Positions 35,055 through 47,637 of a stretch of DNA of 64,000 nt are shown one piece after another. Source of the stretch: Macrotis lagotis. Lineage: Eukaryota; Chordata; Mammalia; Peramelemorphia; Peramelidae. The translations under genes were made by a program, and so were the position numbers. Numbering within the stretch: the stretch's first letter is position 1; each line of letters starts with the position of its first letter. The DNA lies in the NCBI RefSeq assembly GCF_037893015.1, contig NC_133666.1, forward strand, positions 160,970,135 to 161,034,134, given 5' to 3'. A model generated the notes under the pieces. The model made no database searches. It had not been told where the DNA came from and saw nothing but the letters and a program-made list of their open reading frames with translations.

Positions 35055-35465
35055 TTAATGTATATAAATGGTTTTGAAAATCAATTCATATATAATAATC
35101 AGTTGAAAGAATTGGAACATTTAGACTGAAGAATGAAGATTTTACTGTATTAAATATGACATATTAATGCATATCAAGATTTTTCTTGTGGAAGAGGGAC
35201 TGTTGAAGGTCAAAAACAGGACCATTAGCTAGAAATTTTGGACAGTCATTCAAAGTTGTAAGAAAATAATGAAGATGCTAACACAGATTAAACATGTGTG
35301 TCATGAGTACATTTTTCCTCTGGAGAAGTGATTGTTAAATATTTGTCAGAATATCTGAAATGTACTGCCTCCTCACCCTCAGTCTTAGAATAGTTAGCTA
35401 GTTTTGAAATTATATTTAAGTGCTACATTTTGCCAAATTTGTGACTTCCTCCTCATATTCTAGTT
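35055..35465 (+). repeat. CR1/L3-like LINE 3' remnant
   Basis: 'tggaacatttagactgaaga' at 35114, 'cttgtggaagagggactgtt' at 35184, and later 'ctgaaatgtactgcctcctc' at 35355 follow the plus-strand CR1/L3 3' order. Strongly diverged. Confidence 0.42.
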
Positions 35466-38400
35466 AACTTCCATTCTAAAATAGCCTTGCATTTAATTTT
35501 TTGTACCTAGAGCTGTTCATCACATGAAGAATGAGATGCAATTAGGAGAAAGGAGACTCAAAGGAAAATAAAATAAATCTCTAGTCTTTTCTGCTCACTC
35601 AACTCTCTAAGCAAGAATTTAATTCTTTTCATTTTGATATTTTCTTTTTTTTCCAGTTACATATTATGAAAGTTTTTCAACATTCATTTACTTACATATT
35701 TATGTTACACAATTTTCCACCCCTTCTATTCCACCTCCTCTCCTCAGCAGTCTAATAGTCTAGTGCATGTTGTACATGCACATTTGTGTTTGATATGTTT
35801 GCATATTAGTAATTTTCTAGTTGAGAAATTAAGTCTAAGGAAAAAGAAAGAAAACCATGGCTTAGGAAAGAAAAACAGAAAGATTTTTCAAAAGTTATAT
35901 CAGTATTTATTCAGATTTAATGGTTGTTTTATTTTGTTTTCTTTTTTTCAATCTGGATGTGGATGGTACTGTCAATAACAGGTTTCCCAGGGTTATCCTA
36001 GTTCTTGGAACTGCTGAGAGAAGCTACATCCATCATGGTTGATCAACTCAAAATGTTATTGTAAATGTGTACAATGTCCTCTTGATTCTGCACCCTTTAC
36101 TTAGCATCAGTTCTTTCAATTCTTTCCATGCTTCTCTAGAGTTCCACCACTCATGATTTCTTTTAGAACAATAGTATCCAATGGGCATCTCTCTTCAAAA
36201 TCCAATTCTTTGTCACTACAAAAAGAACTATTACAAATACTTTGGAACATATGGGACTTTTCCCATTTTTTATGATTTCTTCTGGAATAGGCTCAATATT
36301 TGTATTGCTGTATCAAAGGATATGATCAGTTTTATTGCTTTTGGGTCCTAATTCCATATTTCACTCCAGAATGTTTTGATTAGTTCACAACTCCACCAAT
36401 AGTACATTAATTTCCCAATCATACTACAACTTCTCCAACAATGATAATTTTCCCTTTTTGTCATCTTAGTCCATTTGATGATTGTGAGATGCATTTCTCT
36501 AATCAATCATGATTTGGAGCATTTTTATGATTATATATTACCTTAATTTCTTCCTTTGAAAACTGACTTTTTATGTCCTGTGACCATTTATCAATTGGGA
36601 AATGGTTTGCACTCATTTAACTTTGATTCAGTTCTCAATATGTTTCAGAAATGACACCTTTAACAGAACCCCTAACTATGATAATGATTTTTCAGATTTC
36701 TATTTAACTTCTAATCTTAGAAGTGTTGTTTTATTATTGCAAAAACTTTTAAATTTAGTATAGTCAAAATCGTGCTCTTTACATTTTATAATGAACTCTA
36801 TTTTTTTCTTTGGTCAAAAATTTCTCTCCTTTCCATAGATCTGACAGAGTATTTCTTGATTTGGTAATTGGTCTAGGGCATCACCCTTTATTTAAATTCT
36901 GTACCCATTGTATCCGTGTTTTGGTATAGATGTGAAATATGGTTTTATGCCTAAAGTTTGCCACTGTATTTTCCAGTTTTTCCATCAATTTTTCAAAAAT
37001 AATGAGTTATTTTTCCAGAAGCTAAGGTCTCTGAATTTGTCAAACAATACACTACTATGGTCATTTAGTATTGTTTCTTTTGAAAAAAATATCCTGTTTC
37101 ACTGGCAGTTAGTTAACTAGTACCAGACAGTTTTGATGATTGCCACTTTAAAGTATAGTTTTTAGATCTGGCAGAGCTAGGTCACCTCCTTTTACATTTT
37201 TTCCCCATCAGTTCTCTTGATTTTCTTTACGTTTTTTTGCTCCAGATGAATTTCATTACTGTTTTTTTCTGTCTCTGTAAGATAACTATTTTTGTATTTT
37301 GATTAGTATGGCACTGAATAAGTAATTTATTTTGAGAAATATTCTCATTTTTATTATTTTAGTTCCAACTAACCATGAACAATTGGCATTTTTTTCCAAT
37401 TTTTTAGATCTTCCTTTATTTGTGTGACAAGTGTTTTGTAATTGTGTTCATACAGTTTCTGGTTTTGTCTTCTAAAGTAGATTCTCCAATATTTTATGTT
37501 GTCTACAATCACTTTAATTGGAATTTCTCTTTATATCTCTTTCGCTTGAGTTTTGTTTCTTATATATAGAAATGCTGTTGACTTAGTATGTTGATATAAT
37601 ATCCTGCTACTTTGCTGAAGTAGTTAATTGTTTCAAATGTTTTTTTAAGATGATTTTATTCAAGTTCTCCAAGTATACCATCATATCATCTGCAGAGTTG
37701 AAATTTTTCTTTCTCTTCTTTTTCTTCCAATTTATTTTTCTCTTTTAGTGCTAAAGTTAGCATTTCTAATGTTATATTGAATAGCAATAATGATAATGGG
37801 AATCTGCTTCACCTCTGATCTTATTAGAAATGCTCCTAATTTATCCCCATTACATATAATATTTGTTGATGTTTTTAGATAGATTCTGCTTATCATTTAA
37901 GGAAAATAATTCCTTTTTCTAGTGTTTTTAATAGGAATGGATCAACTGAGAAAATCATTATTTCTGTTGACTTTTTTACTGATATGTAAAATTATGATGA
38001 ATGTTTTCCAAATATTAAGCGACCCCTGCCTTTCTGATATAAATTGCACTTAATCCTGGTGTATTATTCTAGAAATATTATTTCATTAAGGATTTTGCAT
38101 CATGTTCATTAGGGAGATCAGTCTATAACTGATTAGAATTAATTGTTCCTTAAATGTTTGGTAGAATTCACATTAAATCCAACTGGAACTGGAAACTTTT
38201 TCTTAGGTAGTTTATTTGTGATTTCTTCAATTTCTTATTCTGAAATTGGGTTATTGAAGTATTTTATTTTAATTTCTATTAATCTGGGTAATTTATATTT
38301 TTGTATATATTCATGCATTTCACTCATACTGTTAAATTTATTGGTAGACCAACCAATTATACAGTTGGCAAAGTAGTTTCTATTTATTTCTACAATTTCC

Positions 38401-38825
38401 TCCTCATTGAAGTTGAATTCATTCTTTTCATAACTGTAATTTGGTTTACTTCTTTTTTTTAACTCATTATCCAAAAGTTCATTTATTTATTTTTTTTATA
38501 AAACCAACATAGTTTTACTTACTAGATCAATGATTTTCTTGCTTTTTATTTTATTAATCTCTCATTTGATTTTCAGAATCCCTAATTTGGTATTTAATTG
38601 AAGATCTTTACTTAGTTCAATATCTTACTTTTTAATTGAAAATCTAATTCATTGATTTCCACTTTCTCTATTTTATTCATTTAAATATTTAGAGATATAA
38701 AATTTCCCCGTAAAACTGCTTTGGCTGCATCCCATGAATTTCTGGCAGATTCTTTTATTGTTATCATTTTGTTGGAGGAAATATTTGATTATTTTTATCA
38801 TTTATTGTTTGATACACTTTATTAC

Positions 38826-38929
38826 ATGTAATAAAGGACCATGGAAAGATAAATAAAAATTTATTTAAAAGAAAGCTATGCAGTTTCCAATTAATTTTTG
38901 CTTTATCTTTCCATAGTCCTTTATTACAT
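38826..38929. repeat. short inverted duplication inside L1 ORF2
   Basis: Arms of about 28 bp at 38826-38853 and 38902-38929 are reverse complements with one mismatch ('aaaggaccatggaaagat' against 'atctttccatagtccttt'). The right arm is the normal L1 sequence, as in the L1 at 14595. The left arm is an inserted inverted copy. Confidence 0.85.
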
Positions 38930-41153
38930 ATATTACTTATTGCATCATGATCTGAAAAGCAAACATTATTATTCCTTTGCTTCTACATTTGATTATAAGA
39001 TTTTTATATGTTAAAATATAGTCAATTTTTTATATGAACCATTTACTGCAGAAAATTATGCATATTCTTTTCTATACCCATTCAGGGGACTGAGGTCCCC
39101 CATTATTAATATTTTGAACTCAATGACTTCTTGTAATTCATTCAGCTTCTTTTCTAGGAATTTGGATTCTATACTACTTGATGCATATATGGTTAATAAT
39201 GATATAACTTCATTGCCTTTGGTGTCTTTTAAGGAGATGTAGTTTCCTTCCTTATGCCTTTTAATGAGATCTATTTTATTTTTGCTTTGCCTAAGACCTT
39301 GATTGCTAACCCTGATTATTTTACTTTCGCTGAAGCATAATATACATTTTCTATTTTACTTTCACGTTCCCTTTTATTAGTCCATTCTTTCCCTTTCCCT
39401 CTCCTATTTCCCTGTAGTGTAGTACAGATTTTTAAGCTCATTGGAAATGTATCTTATTCCCTTTCTGAGCCAAATCTATTGAGTAGATCTATTCAATACA
39501 TCATCCCTTCTTTTCTTCTACTAGAATAGGTCTTTGTGCCTTTTTACCTGTGTTATTTAAACACTAATGCCTAACATTCTCCTAGTGTAGTTTTTTTATG
39601 TTTTTAATGTTTTATCCCTTTCTTTTACTTACAGTCCTTTGTCAAAATATATCCTTTTCCCTCTCCTGATAGAAGCATTTTTATCAAAATTTGACTGATT
39701 AATTGCTTGATTGATTAATAAGCAGCATTGTCTCATAGTCAATAAGTGCCCTCCATTCTGCCTCATTAGGAATAAAATTCTTAATACTCATAAATTAAAT
39801 CAAATTATAATCACACTATACTTTACCAACTTTTCAAGTATCCTCCATGGACATACAATTCTCATGTACCTTTTATACCTCACCCAAATCTGCTCTCTCC
39901 AATTGAAGCCAAAGTATCAAGGAAAAAACAAATCTCTTTATGATGTTTTCTTTTCCAGTTCCTTTAAATCCACTCTCACCCTCCTTCTCTATGGTGCTCC
40001 AATCATTTCCCTACAATCATGCCCAACCAAAGTATTTGGTACACTCTCTCACTCTGTCCTTTTAGCATACCAACCATGGTACTGAAACCCTTGGTAACTA
40101 AAGTACTGATTAAGTCAAAATCACTTTCTAATCTTTTTATGTCCCACTCTTCTAAGTATGCTATCATCCTCTGACCCTATTGTACTAGGTCCCTCCTTAA
40201 ATAAGGTTTCTAATAAAAATAACATCACTTCTGTTTTAATTATGTATAGCGATTATAAATAATCCAAGTAATGGAATACCCTGAAGGTCTTTCTTAAAAA
40301 CTTTAAAGTTGATTGTAAGGCATAGGAAATGTTGGCACAGGATCACCCAGAATATGATACTCTCATCAGAGAAAGTTTTGAGCTTAATGACAAGTGCAGA
40401 ATTAAAGTAGCTCAAGGAAAATGTGAGATACATTAGTTTAGAGTAAACACCCTTGTTCTATAAAGAAAGACAAGAATCAACCATACTCATATCTTAGTAC
40501 AATCCTTTCAACTATATTCAACCCTTTAACTGTCTTAAACAAAATACAATTCTCAAGAGTTACAGCTGTTATCTTCCCTTGTAGGGATCTATACAATCTA
40601 ATGTTCATGACTAGCTTTTTTTCTGTTTGTTTCTGTTTTTGTTTTTGTTTTTTCCCTTTCCCTTTTCCTTTTCATGCATCTTTTGAGTACTGTATTTGAA
40701 AACTGAATTTTCTGTTCAGTTCTGATTTTTATATCAAAACATTTTGGAAGTCTTCTACTTCTTTGAAAATTCATCTTTTTCCCTGACAAAATATGCTGAA
40801 TTTTGTATGGTAGTAAATTCTTGGTTGCAATTCAAGGTACTATATCCATCAAAATATCATATTCCAGGCACTCAAGTCCCTTAAAGTTGAAGCTGACAAG
40901 CCCCTATAAATCTGATACACTTCCTTTGTATTTTACCGCATTTTGGTTACTTAAAGTATTCCTCCTTTATTTGAGAATTCTGGAATTTGGCTATGATTGC
41001 CCTTGGAGTTTTTGTTGTTGTTTGTTGGTTTGTTGGGTTTTTTTGTTTTGTTTTGTTTTTTACTGAAGTCTCCTTGAAAATTCCTCTGAATTCTTTCAAG
41101 GACTATTTTTTTTCTTGACCTTGTGTATTAGGACAATTTTCTATGATAATTTC

Positions 41154-41311
41154 TTTTTTTTTTTTTTTTTAGTTTTTGCAATGCAATGGGGTTAAGTGGC
41201 TTGCCCAAGGCCACACAGCTAGGTAATTATTAAGTATCTGAGCACAGATTTGAACTCAGGTACTCCTGACTTCAGGGCCAGTGCTCTATCCACTATGCCA
41301 CCTAGCCACCC
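41154..41311 (-). mobile_element. WSINE1-like SINE in old L1
   Basis: A minus-strand SINE with a long T run, 'aatgcaatggggttaagtgg' and reversed head 'gccacctagccaccc'. It lies inside the ORF1 region of the level-1 L1. No clear target-site duplication was found. Confidence 0.93.
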
Positions 41312-41686
41312 TTCCAAATAAGATATTTACCAGACTCTTTTTTGACCCAGATTTTCAAGTAGACAAATAATTTGTAAATTATTTCTTCTTGATATATTTT
41401 CCAGGACATTTTTTTATCCTAAAAGTTACTTTACATTTACTTCAAGTTTTTCAGTCATTTGATTTTGTTGATTGGAAACTTGGTCTCATCTATTAATTAG
41501 GCATTTTTTGGTCCAATTCTAATTTTTAGGGTTTTTACTTTCTTCAATTATCCTTTGTTTTTTACTTTTCAGCAAGTTGTTTTCCTTTTCCATTTTATTT
41601 TTGTTGAGTTGAATTCCCCTACCAGTTGACTGATTTGACTTTTAAATGATTTGTATTACTTTTTCAGATGGTTATTATTACTTTTT

Positions 41687-44600
41687 ATTGTATAAATATT
41701 TTATTTGTTTCCCAATCATACACAATACTAGTTTGACCTATCATTTTTGGTAAGGCTTTGAATTTTACAGTTTTCCCCTCACCTTCTCTTCCCTCACCCT
41801 CTCCCCCATAGAAGGCAATCTGATGATCTTTACTTTGTTTCCATGCTATGCAGATCAAAATTGAATGTTTTTAGAGGAAAAAACATATCCTTGATGAAGA
41901 AATAAAATATTAGAGATAGCAAAATAATGTAATATGTAAGACAATAGAAAAAAATGAAAGTAATAGCTTCCAGTCTTTATTTAAACTCCACAGTTCTTTC
42001 TCTGGATACAGGTAGTATTCTTTCACACAGATATCCTAAAATTGTCCCTGATTATTGCACTGGTGGAATTAGTAAGTTCATTAAGTTTGATCATCACCCC
42101 CATGTTACTGTTATGGTATGTAAGGTTTTGCTGATTCTGCACATCTCAACCAGTATTAATTCATGCAAGTGTTTCCAGGCTTCTCTGAAATCCTATCCAT
42201 CCTGGTTTCTAATAGAACAATGGTTTTCCATACCATACATTTACCACAATTTCAGTCATTCCCAAATTGATGGACATCCTCTCAGTTTCCAATTATTTTC
42301 CCCCACAAACAGAGTTGTTATGAATATTTTAATACAAGCGATGTCTTTAACCATTTTCAGGATCTTTCCAGGGTATAGACCCAGCAGTGGCATTGCTGGA
42401 TCAAAGGGTATGCTAATTTTTATTGCCCTTTAGGCATAAATCCAAACTTCTCTCCCAAATGGTTGGATCAATTCACAGCTCCACCAATATTGCATTAGTG
42501 TCCCAGATTTCCCACATCACATCCAACACTGATCATTGTCTTTTCTGGTCATTTTGGCCAATCTGAGAAGTGTAAAGTGATACCTCAGAGATGCTTTAAT
42601 TTGCATTTCTCTAACCAGGAAAGATTTAGAGCAATTTTTCATATGCCTATGGATAGCTTGGATTTCCTCAACTGAAAACAACCTTTGCATATCCTTTGAC
42701 CATCTGTCAATTGGAGAATGGCTTGGTTTTTTTTTTAATGAATTTGCCTCAATTCACTATATAAATTAAAAATGAATAATTATTTTAAATGGAATTTCAT
42801 TTCCTAGCTCTTATACTCTATCTTGCTAGTAATATATAGAAATGCTGAGTATTTGTGAGCATTTATTTTTTTATCCTGTGACTTTGATAATATTCCTGAT
42901 TGTTCCTAGTAGTTTTTAGATGATTTCTTAGGGTTCTCTCAGTGTACCATCATATCATCTGCAAAGAGTAAGAGTTTTTGTTTCCTCCTCCCCATTTTTA
43001 AATATTTCAATTTCTTTTTCTACTCTTATTGCTGAAACTAATATTTTTAATACAATAATGAATAGTAATAGTGATAATGGGAATCCTTATTTCACCACTA
43101 ATCTTATTGGGAATGCCTCTACCTTATCACCACAGCATACAATTCTTGTTGATGGTTACACTGCTTATCATTCCAAGGAACCATCTATTTATTCCTATGT
43201 TCTCTAGTGTTTTTAGTAGGAATGGGTGCTGTATTTTAACAAAGGCTTTGTCAGCAGCCATTGAGATAATCATATAATTTCTTTTAGGTTTGTTATTGAT
43301 ATAGTCAATTATACTGAGAGTTTTCTTAATAATGAACCAACTGTATACATTCATGGTATAAATCCTGCTGAGTCAAAATGCATTAACCTAGTGATAACTT
43401 GCTGTAATCCCTTTTCTAAGATTTTATTTATTTAAGTTTTTTGCATCCATATTTATTAGGGAAATTGGTCTAAAAATTTTTTTCTCTGTTTTGACTTTTC
43501 CTGGTTTGGTGTCAGCACCATATTGGTATCATAGAATGAGTTAGGCTGAATTTCATCTTCACCTATTTTTCCAAAGATTTTATGTAGAATTCCTTAAGTG
43601 TTTGATAGAATTCATGTGTGGATTCATCTGGCTCTGGAGATTTGGGGGGAGGCAGAGTTCATTGATGGCTTGCTGAATTTCTTTTTCTGAGATAAGGTTA
43701 TTTAGATATCTAATTTCCTCTGCATTTTTTTTGTAAATATTCATACATTACATTTAATTTAGAGTATCAAATTCATTGGCATACAGTTGGGAAAAACAGT
43801 TCCCAAATTAATACTTTAATTTGCTCTTCTGTGGTGGTGAGTTCACCTTTTTCATTTATGATACTAGTAATATTATTTCCTTCTTCCTTTTTTTAATCAA
43901 ATTAACCATAGGTTTATCTATTTCATTGTTTTTCATAAAACCAGCTCTTGGCTTTATTTATTAGATCAATAGTGTTCTCGCCATAGTTTTTATTAATTTC
44001 TCCTTTAATTTTTAAAGTTTCTAATTTAGTATTTAATTGGAGGGGTTAATTCATTCTTTCTCTAATTTTGTTTTGTTACAAGCTTAATTCGTTGATATTC
44101 TCTTTCTCTATTTTATTCATGTAAGCATTTAAAGATATAACATATACCCTAATAAATGCCTTGGCAGTATCCCATATGTTTTGATACGTAGTCTCATTAT
44201 TGTCATTATCTAGGATGAAATCTTTAATTCTATCTATCATTTGTTGTTTTATCATCTCATTCTTTAAAATGGGTCATTTAGTTTCCAATTACTTTTAGGT
44301 CTGTCTATTCATAGCCTACTATTGCATGTGATTTTTACTGCATTATAGTCTGAGAAGGAATTATTCACTACTTCTATATTTCTGCATTTGATTATGAGGT
44401 TTTTATGGCCTAGTAGATGGTCAATTTTTGTGTAGGTGCCATGTACTGCAGAAAAAGATACAAATTCCATTCTATCCCCATTCACCTTTGTCCAAAGGTC
44501 TTTCATGTCTAGGTTTTCTAATATTCTATTTACCTCCTTATCTTACTACTTGTTTATTTTATGGTTATAATTTATCTAATTCTGAGAAAGGGAAGTTGAG

Positions 44601-45010
44601 GCCTCCTACTAGTAGAGTTTTCCTGTCTATGTCTCCCTGTAACTTATTCAGCTTCTCCTCTAAGAATTTTGATGCTATACCACTTAGTGCAAACATATTA
44701 ATTATTGAAATTGCTTCATTGTCTCTAGTTCCTTTTAAGAGGGTATAGTTTGCTTCCTTACCTCTTTTAAGGAGATCTATTTTTGTACCTGATTTATCTG
44801 AGATAAGGATGGCTTCATTTACCTTTTTCACTTCTGCTGAAGCATAACATATTCAGCTCAAACCTTTTACCTTTACTCTGTATGAATCTCTCTGCTTTAA
44901 ATGAGTTTCTTAAAAGCAGCATAATGTAGGATTCTGTTTTTTAAATCCACTCTGCTATTTGCTTAAGTTTTATGGGAGAGTTCATCCCACTCATATTCAA
45001 AGTTATAATT
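41687..45010 (-). mobile_element. younger L1, left portion (nest level 2)
   Basis: Minus-strand L1 inserted into ORF1 of the level-1 L1. It contains the 3' UTR (41687 to about 42250), part of the ORF2 C-terminus, then the reverse transcriptase and endonuclease to 45010. An internal deletion of roughly 1 kb near 42740-42790 removes sequence between the C-terminal region and the FADD-box region ('gtaccatcatatcatctgca' at 42943). The endonuclease frame LWTKVNGDRMEFVSFSAVHG lies at 44309-44506. It resumes at 55317. Confidence 0.9.
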
Positions 45011-46760
45011 CAGGGTGGAGGCAAAGATGGAGGCAAGATGGAGCTCGTTCCAACATATTTCACTTAAAATTATGACTTTAGCTAAATTTACAAGAGATGG
45101 AACCTGCAGAAAGATCCAATGAGGAAATTCTCCATTGCAATGTAATATGCAAGGCTGTGGGAAGGCTCTTTGACACAGGTTTGGAGGGGCAGCAGTTCAG
45201 CTAAGTAATCTCACCTATCAACATTGTGGGAATAATGTGTGGAGCACTTGAGTCCCTGAGAGCACCATTTCCTGGCAGCAGAAGCAGTTTTCTGACCTGC
45301 CAATCAATGGAATACCAAGCACAATTTGGAAGATCAGCAGGGAAATCTCTGCTAAAACAAATGGGAGTCAGCATAGCCCTCAACACAGCCATTGATCATC
45401 AGTGCAGCCCAGATCCAAGGATATGGAAGCAGGTCCACAGAGGAGCAACCTGGTATCTGCATCCTGAGTACTCATCCATGGAAGGTAAGGGGTAGGGGAA
45501 GACTGTCGAGGGCTTTCCTCTATCCCTAGGAATGGAATATGGGGTTTTGTCCATATTCAGACCCTGGTCACAGTCTAGGTACCCACACTGCCATACCAGA
45601 GCAGGGACTCTACTCCCAGCTCCAGGGCAGAGGGGTGTGCTTGTGGTCATCCACAGAGCAAAGCACAAAGCAGGAGACCAGTCAAAGCCTCTCATAAGAC
45701 TTTGAAGGAACTGAGGTATTTACAAGGTTATCCCAGTAATAATCAAAAGCCTAAAAAGTACCCCAAAACCAGGGCACAAGCTAGAAAAATGAGTAAATAG
45801 AAATAACGGGAACCTGACCATAGACAATTACTTTGGCCCCATGGAAGATCAGAACACACAATCAATAGATGAAAACGTCCAAGCTTCTGAAATCAAAGCC
45901 TCCCAGAAACATAAGAGTTGGGCATAGGCTATGACAGAGCTCAACAAAGATTTTGAAAATAAAATAAGGGAGGTAGAGGAAAAGTTGGGAAGAGAAATGA
46001 GAGAGATGCAGGAAAAACATGAAAACCAAATCAGCAGCTTGGTGAAGAAGATCTAAAAAAAAAATTGCTGAAAAAAATAACGTGTTAAAAACCAGTTTAT
46101 GTCAAATGGGATAAAAAACAGTTCAAAAGTTAATGAGGAGAAAAATGCCTTAAAAAGCAGTATTGGCCAGATGGAAAAAGAAATAAAAAGATCTCTGAAG
46201 GAAACTTCACCCTCAAATGTAGAACTGAACTAAAGGAAGTTGATGACTTTGCAAGGAAACAAGAAAATATAACAATACCAAAAAAATGATAAACTAAAAG
46301 ATACCAAGAAATATCTCATTGAAAGAACAACTGACCTGGAAAACAGATCCAAGAGAGGCAATTTAAAATTATTGGGCTACCTAGCAGTCATGATAAAGAA
46401 AAGAGCCTTGACTTCATTTTTGAAGAATTTCTACAGGAAAATTGCCCTGATATCCTAGAAACACAAGGTAAAATAGAAATTGAGAAAATCCACCAAACTC
46501 CTCCTGTAAGAGATCAAAAGATCATATCCCCAAGAATATTATAGCCAAGTTCCAGAACTCCCAAGTCAAAGAGAAAATATTACAAGCACCCATAATGGAA
46601 CAATTCGAATATTATGGAGCTATAATCAGGATTCACAGGACTTAGCAGAATCCACATTAAGGGCTCATGGGGCTTAGAATATGACATTTCCAAAGGCAAA
46701 ACTGCTTGGAATGCAATTGAGAATTAACTTCCCAGAAGAACTGAGCATCCTTTTTTGGGG
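45011..46760 (+). mobile_element. HAL1-like element A, left portion (nest level 3)
   Basis: A plus-strand HAL1-like copy inserted into the level-2 L1. The 5' end 'cagggtggaggcaaagatgg' leads into a 5' UTR shared with 25394 ('taccaagcacaatttggaag' at 45313), then ORF1-like sequence (45930-46740). It is interrupted at 46743-46760 by element B and resumes at 54071. A 12-bp direct repeat 'aaagttataatt' at 44999-45010 and 55305-55316 brackets the whole unit including its tail SINE. Confidence 0.88.
46743..46760 (+). repeat. target-site duplication, left copy, of HAL1-like element B
   Basis: 'gagcatccttttttgggg' here pairs with 'gaacatcgtttttgaggg' at 54053-54070. Element A resumes in the right place after the second copy (compare 26629-26646). 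Confidence 0.75.
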
Positions 46761-46845
46761 GGGGTGAAGTGAAGGAAAATATTTATTATATTTATTTTAT
46801 TTTTGTACAAATGATTTTTTATGCATTATTAAAATATTCTTGTTT
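46761..46845 (-). mobile_element. HAL1-like element B, 3' tail (nest level 4)
   Basis: The reverse complement of the HAL1-like 3' terminus: a T-rich tail, then 'catt' and 'aaaatattcttgttt' as at 13729-13753. It is cut by the L1 at 46846 and continues at 53640. Confidence 0.75.
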
Positions 46846-46852
46846 ATTTCTG

Positions 46853-46862
46853 GCCAAGATGG
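46853..46862 (+). promoter_or_regulatory. YY1-like motif at L1 5' end
   Basis: 'gccaagatggcaga' lies within the first 20 bases of the element, the position and core (CAAGATGGC) of the YY1 site in mammalian L1 5' UTRs. The same word is present in reverse at 57732-57742. Confidence 0.6.
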
Positions 46863-47637
46863 CAGAGAGAAGACAGGCACTGTTTTAAGTCTCCTGATCT
46901 TTCCCCATTGATCATATGAAACAAACCTCCTACAAGAAATCCTACCCACAAAACCAAGAAAGAAAAGCCAGGATAAACAACATCTACCTCAGGATTAGTC
47001 TCCTCCAGCAGCACTGGACGAATTCGGGTGGGTTAGTCTGGGCTCAAAGGGAGGATCAGCCCTGGACCAACCACATTAACAGCTGAATTGGAACCAGGAG
47101 TCTGAGGGCCCAAGAGCCCGACCTGCTGGATCAGCAGTGGGGCTAGATGGCAGGGGCTTGAGTCAACTAGGGAGTAGAGGCACTGGTGTTAGTGCTGTCC
47201 CCCAGGAGCTTGCGGACAGGGCTGGGGGGAGAGTTCCGGTGCAGGAGAGCTGAGGACACTATCCCTGGGCTCCTCTGTTCTGAGGAACTCAGAGTCCAAG
47301 CCTCTATTACAGCTAGCTCAGAACTCTTCCAGGAACAAAAAAATTGCAAACTAATTCTCCCTCAGGCCCAGGAGTGTGAGTAGAAAAACTAGCCCAGCTG
47401 AGAAAGGACCTCAGGCCAGGGTAAAGAACACCACTGATTGAAGGCAAAAGAATTCAGTAGCTCCAAATCCTCCCTTCAAGCAAAGGGAGAAGGCCTCAAT
47501 CAAGGTCACAGACACTCCAGAGAAAGCTACCAACACCTCCTACTGGCCAGCCAGAGAAATTGCACTCAGTGAGTAAAGCCTTTAGTGAGCCCAAGCCCCT
47601 GTGAACCAGCCCTTCCCCAGCTCAAGGTCTTAGCAAA

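Larger units (their letters stand above)
35640..41686 (-). mobile_element. old L1, left portion (nest level 1)
   Basis: The outermost element of the nest, on the minus strand. From left to right: A-tail as a T run (35640), 3' UTR (to about 36240), ORF2 from C-terminus to N-terminus (about 36240-39340), the pyrimidine-rich spacer (39340-40620) and most of ORF1 (40620-41686). ORF2 landmarks: the FADD-box region near 37690 and the endonuclease 'aggtcccccattattaatat' near 39092. The remainder of ORF1 and the 5' UTR lie 16 kb away at 57763-58600. A SINE (41154-41311) and a local inverted duplication (38826-38929) disturb it. Frames are extensively broken. Confidence 0.9.

Noticed and set aside
41954-42433. 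159-codon plus-strand frame
   Set aside because: Antisense shadow of an L1 3' UTR and ORF2 end (minus-strand L1, nest level 2).
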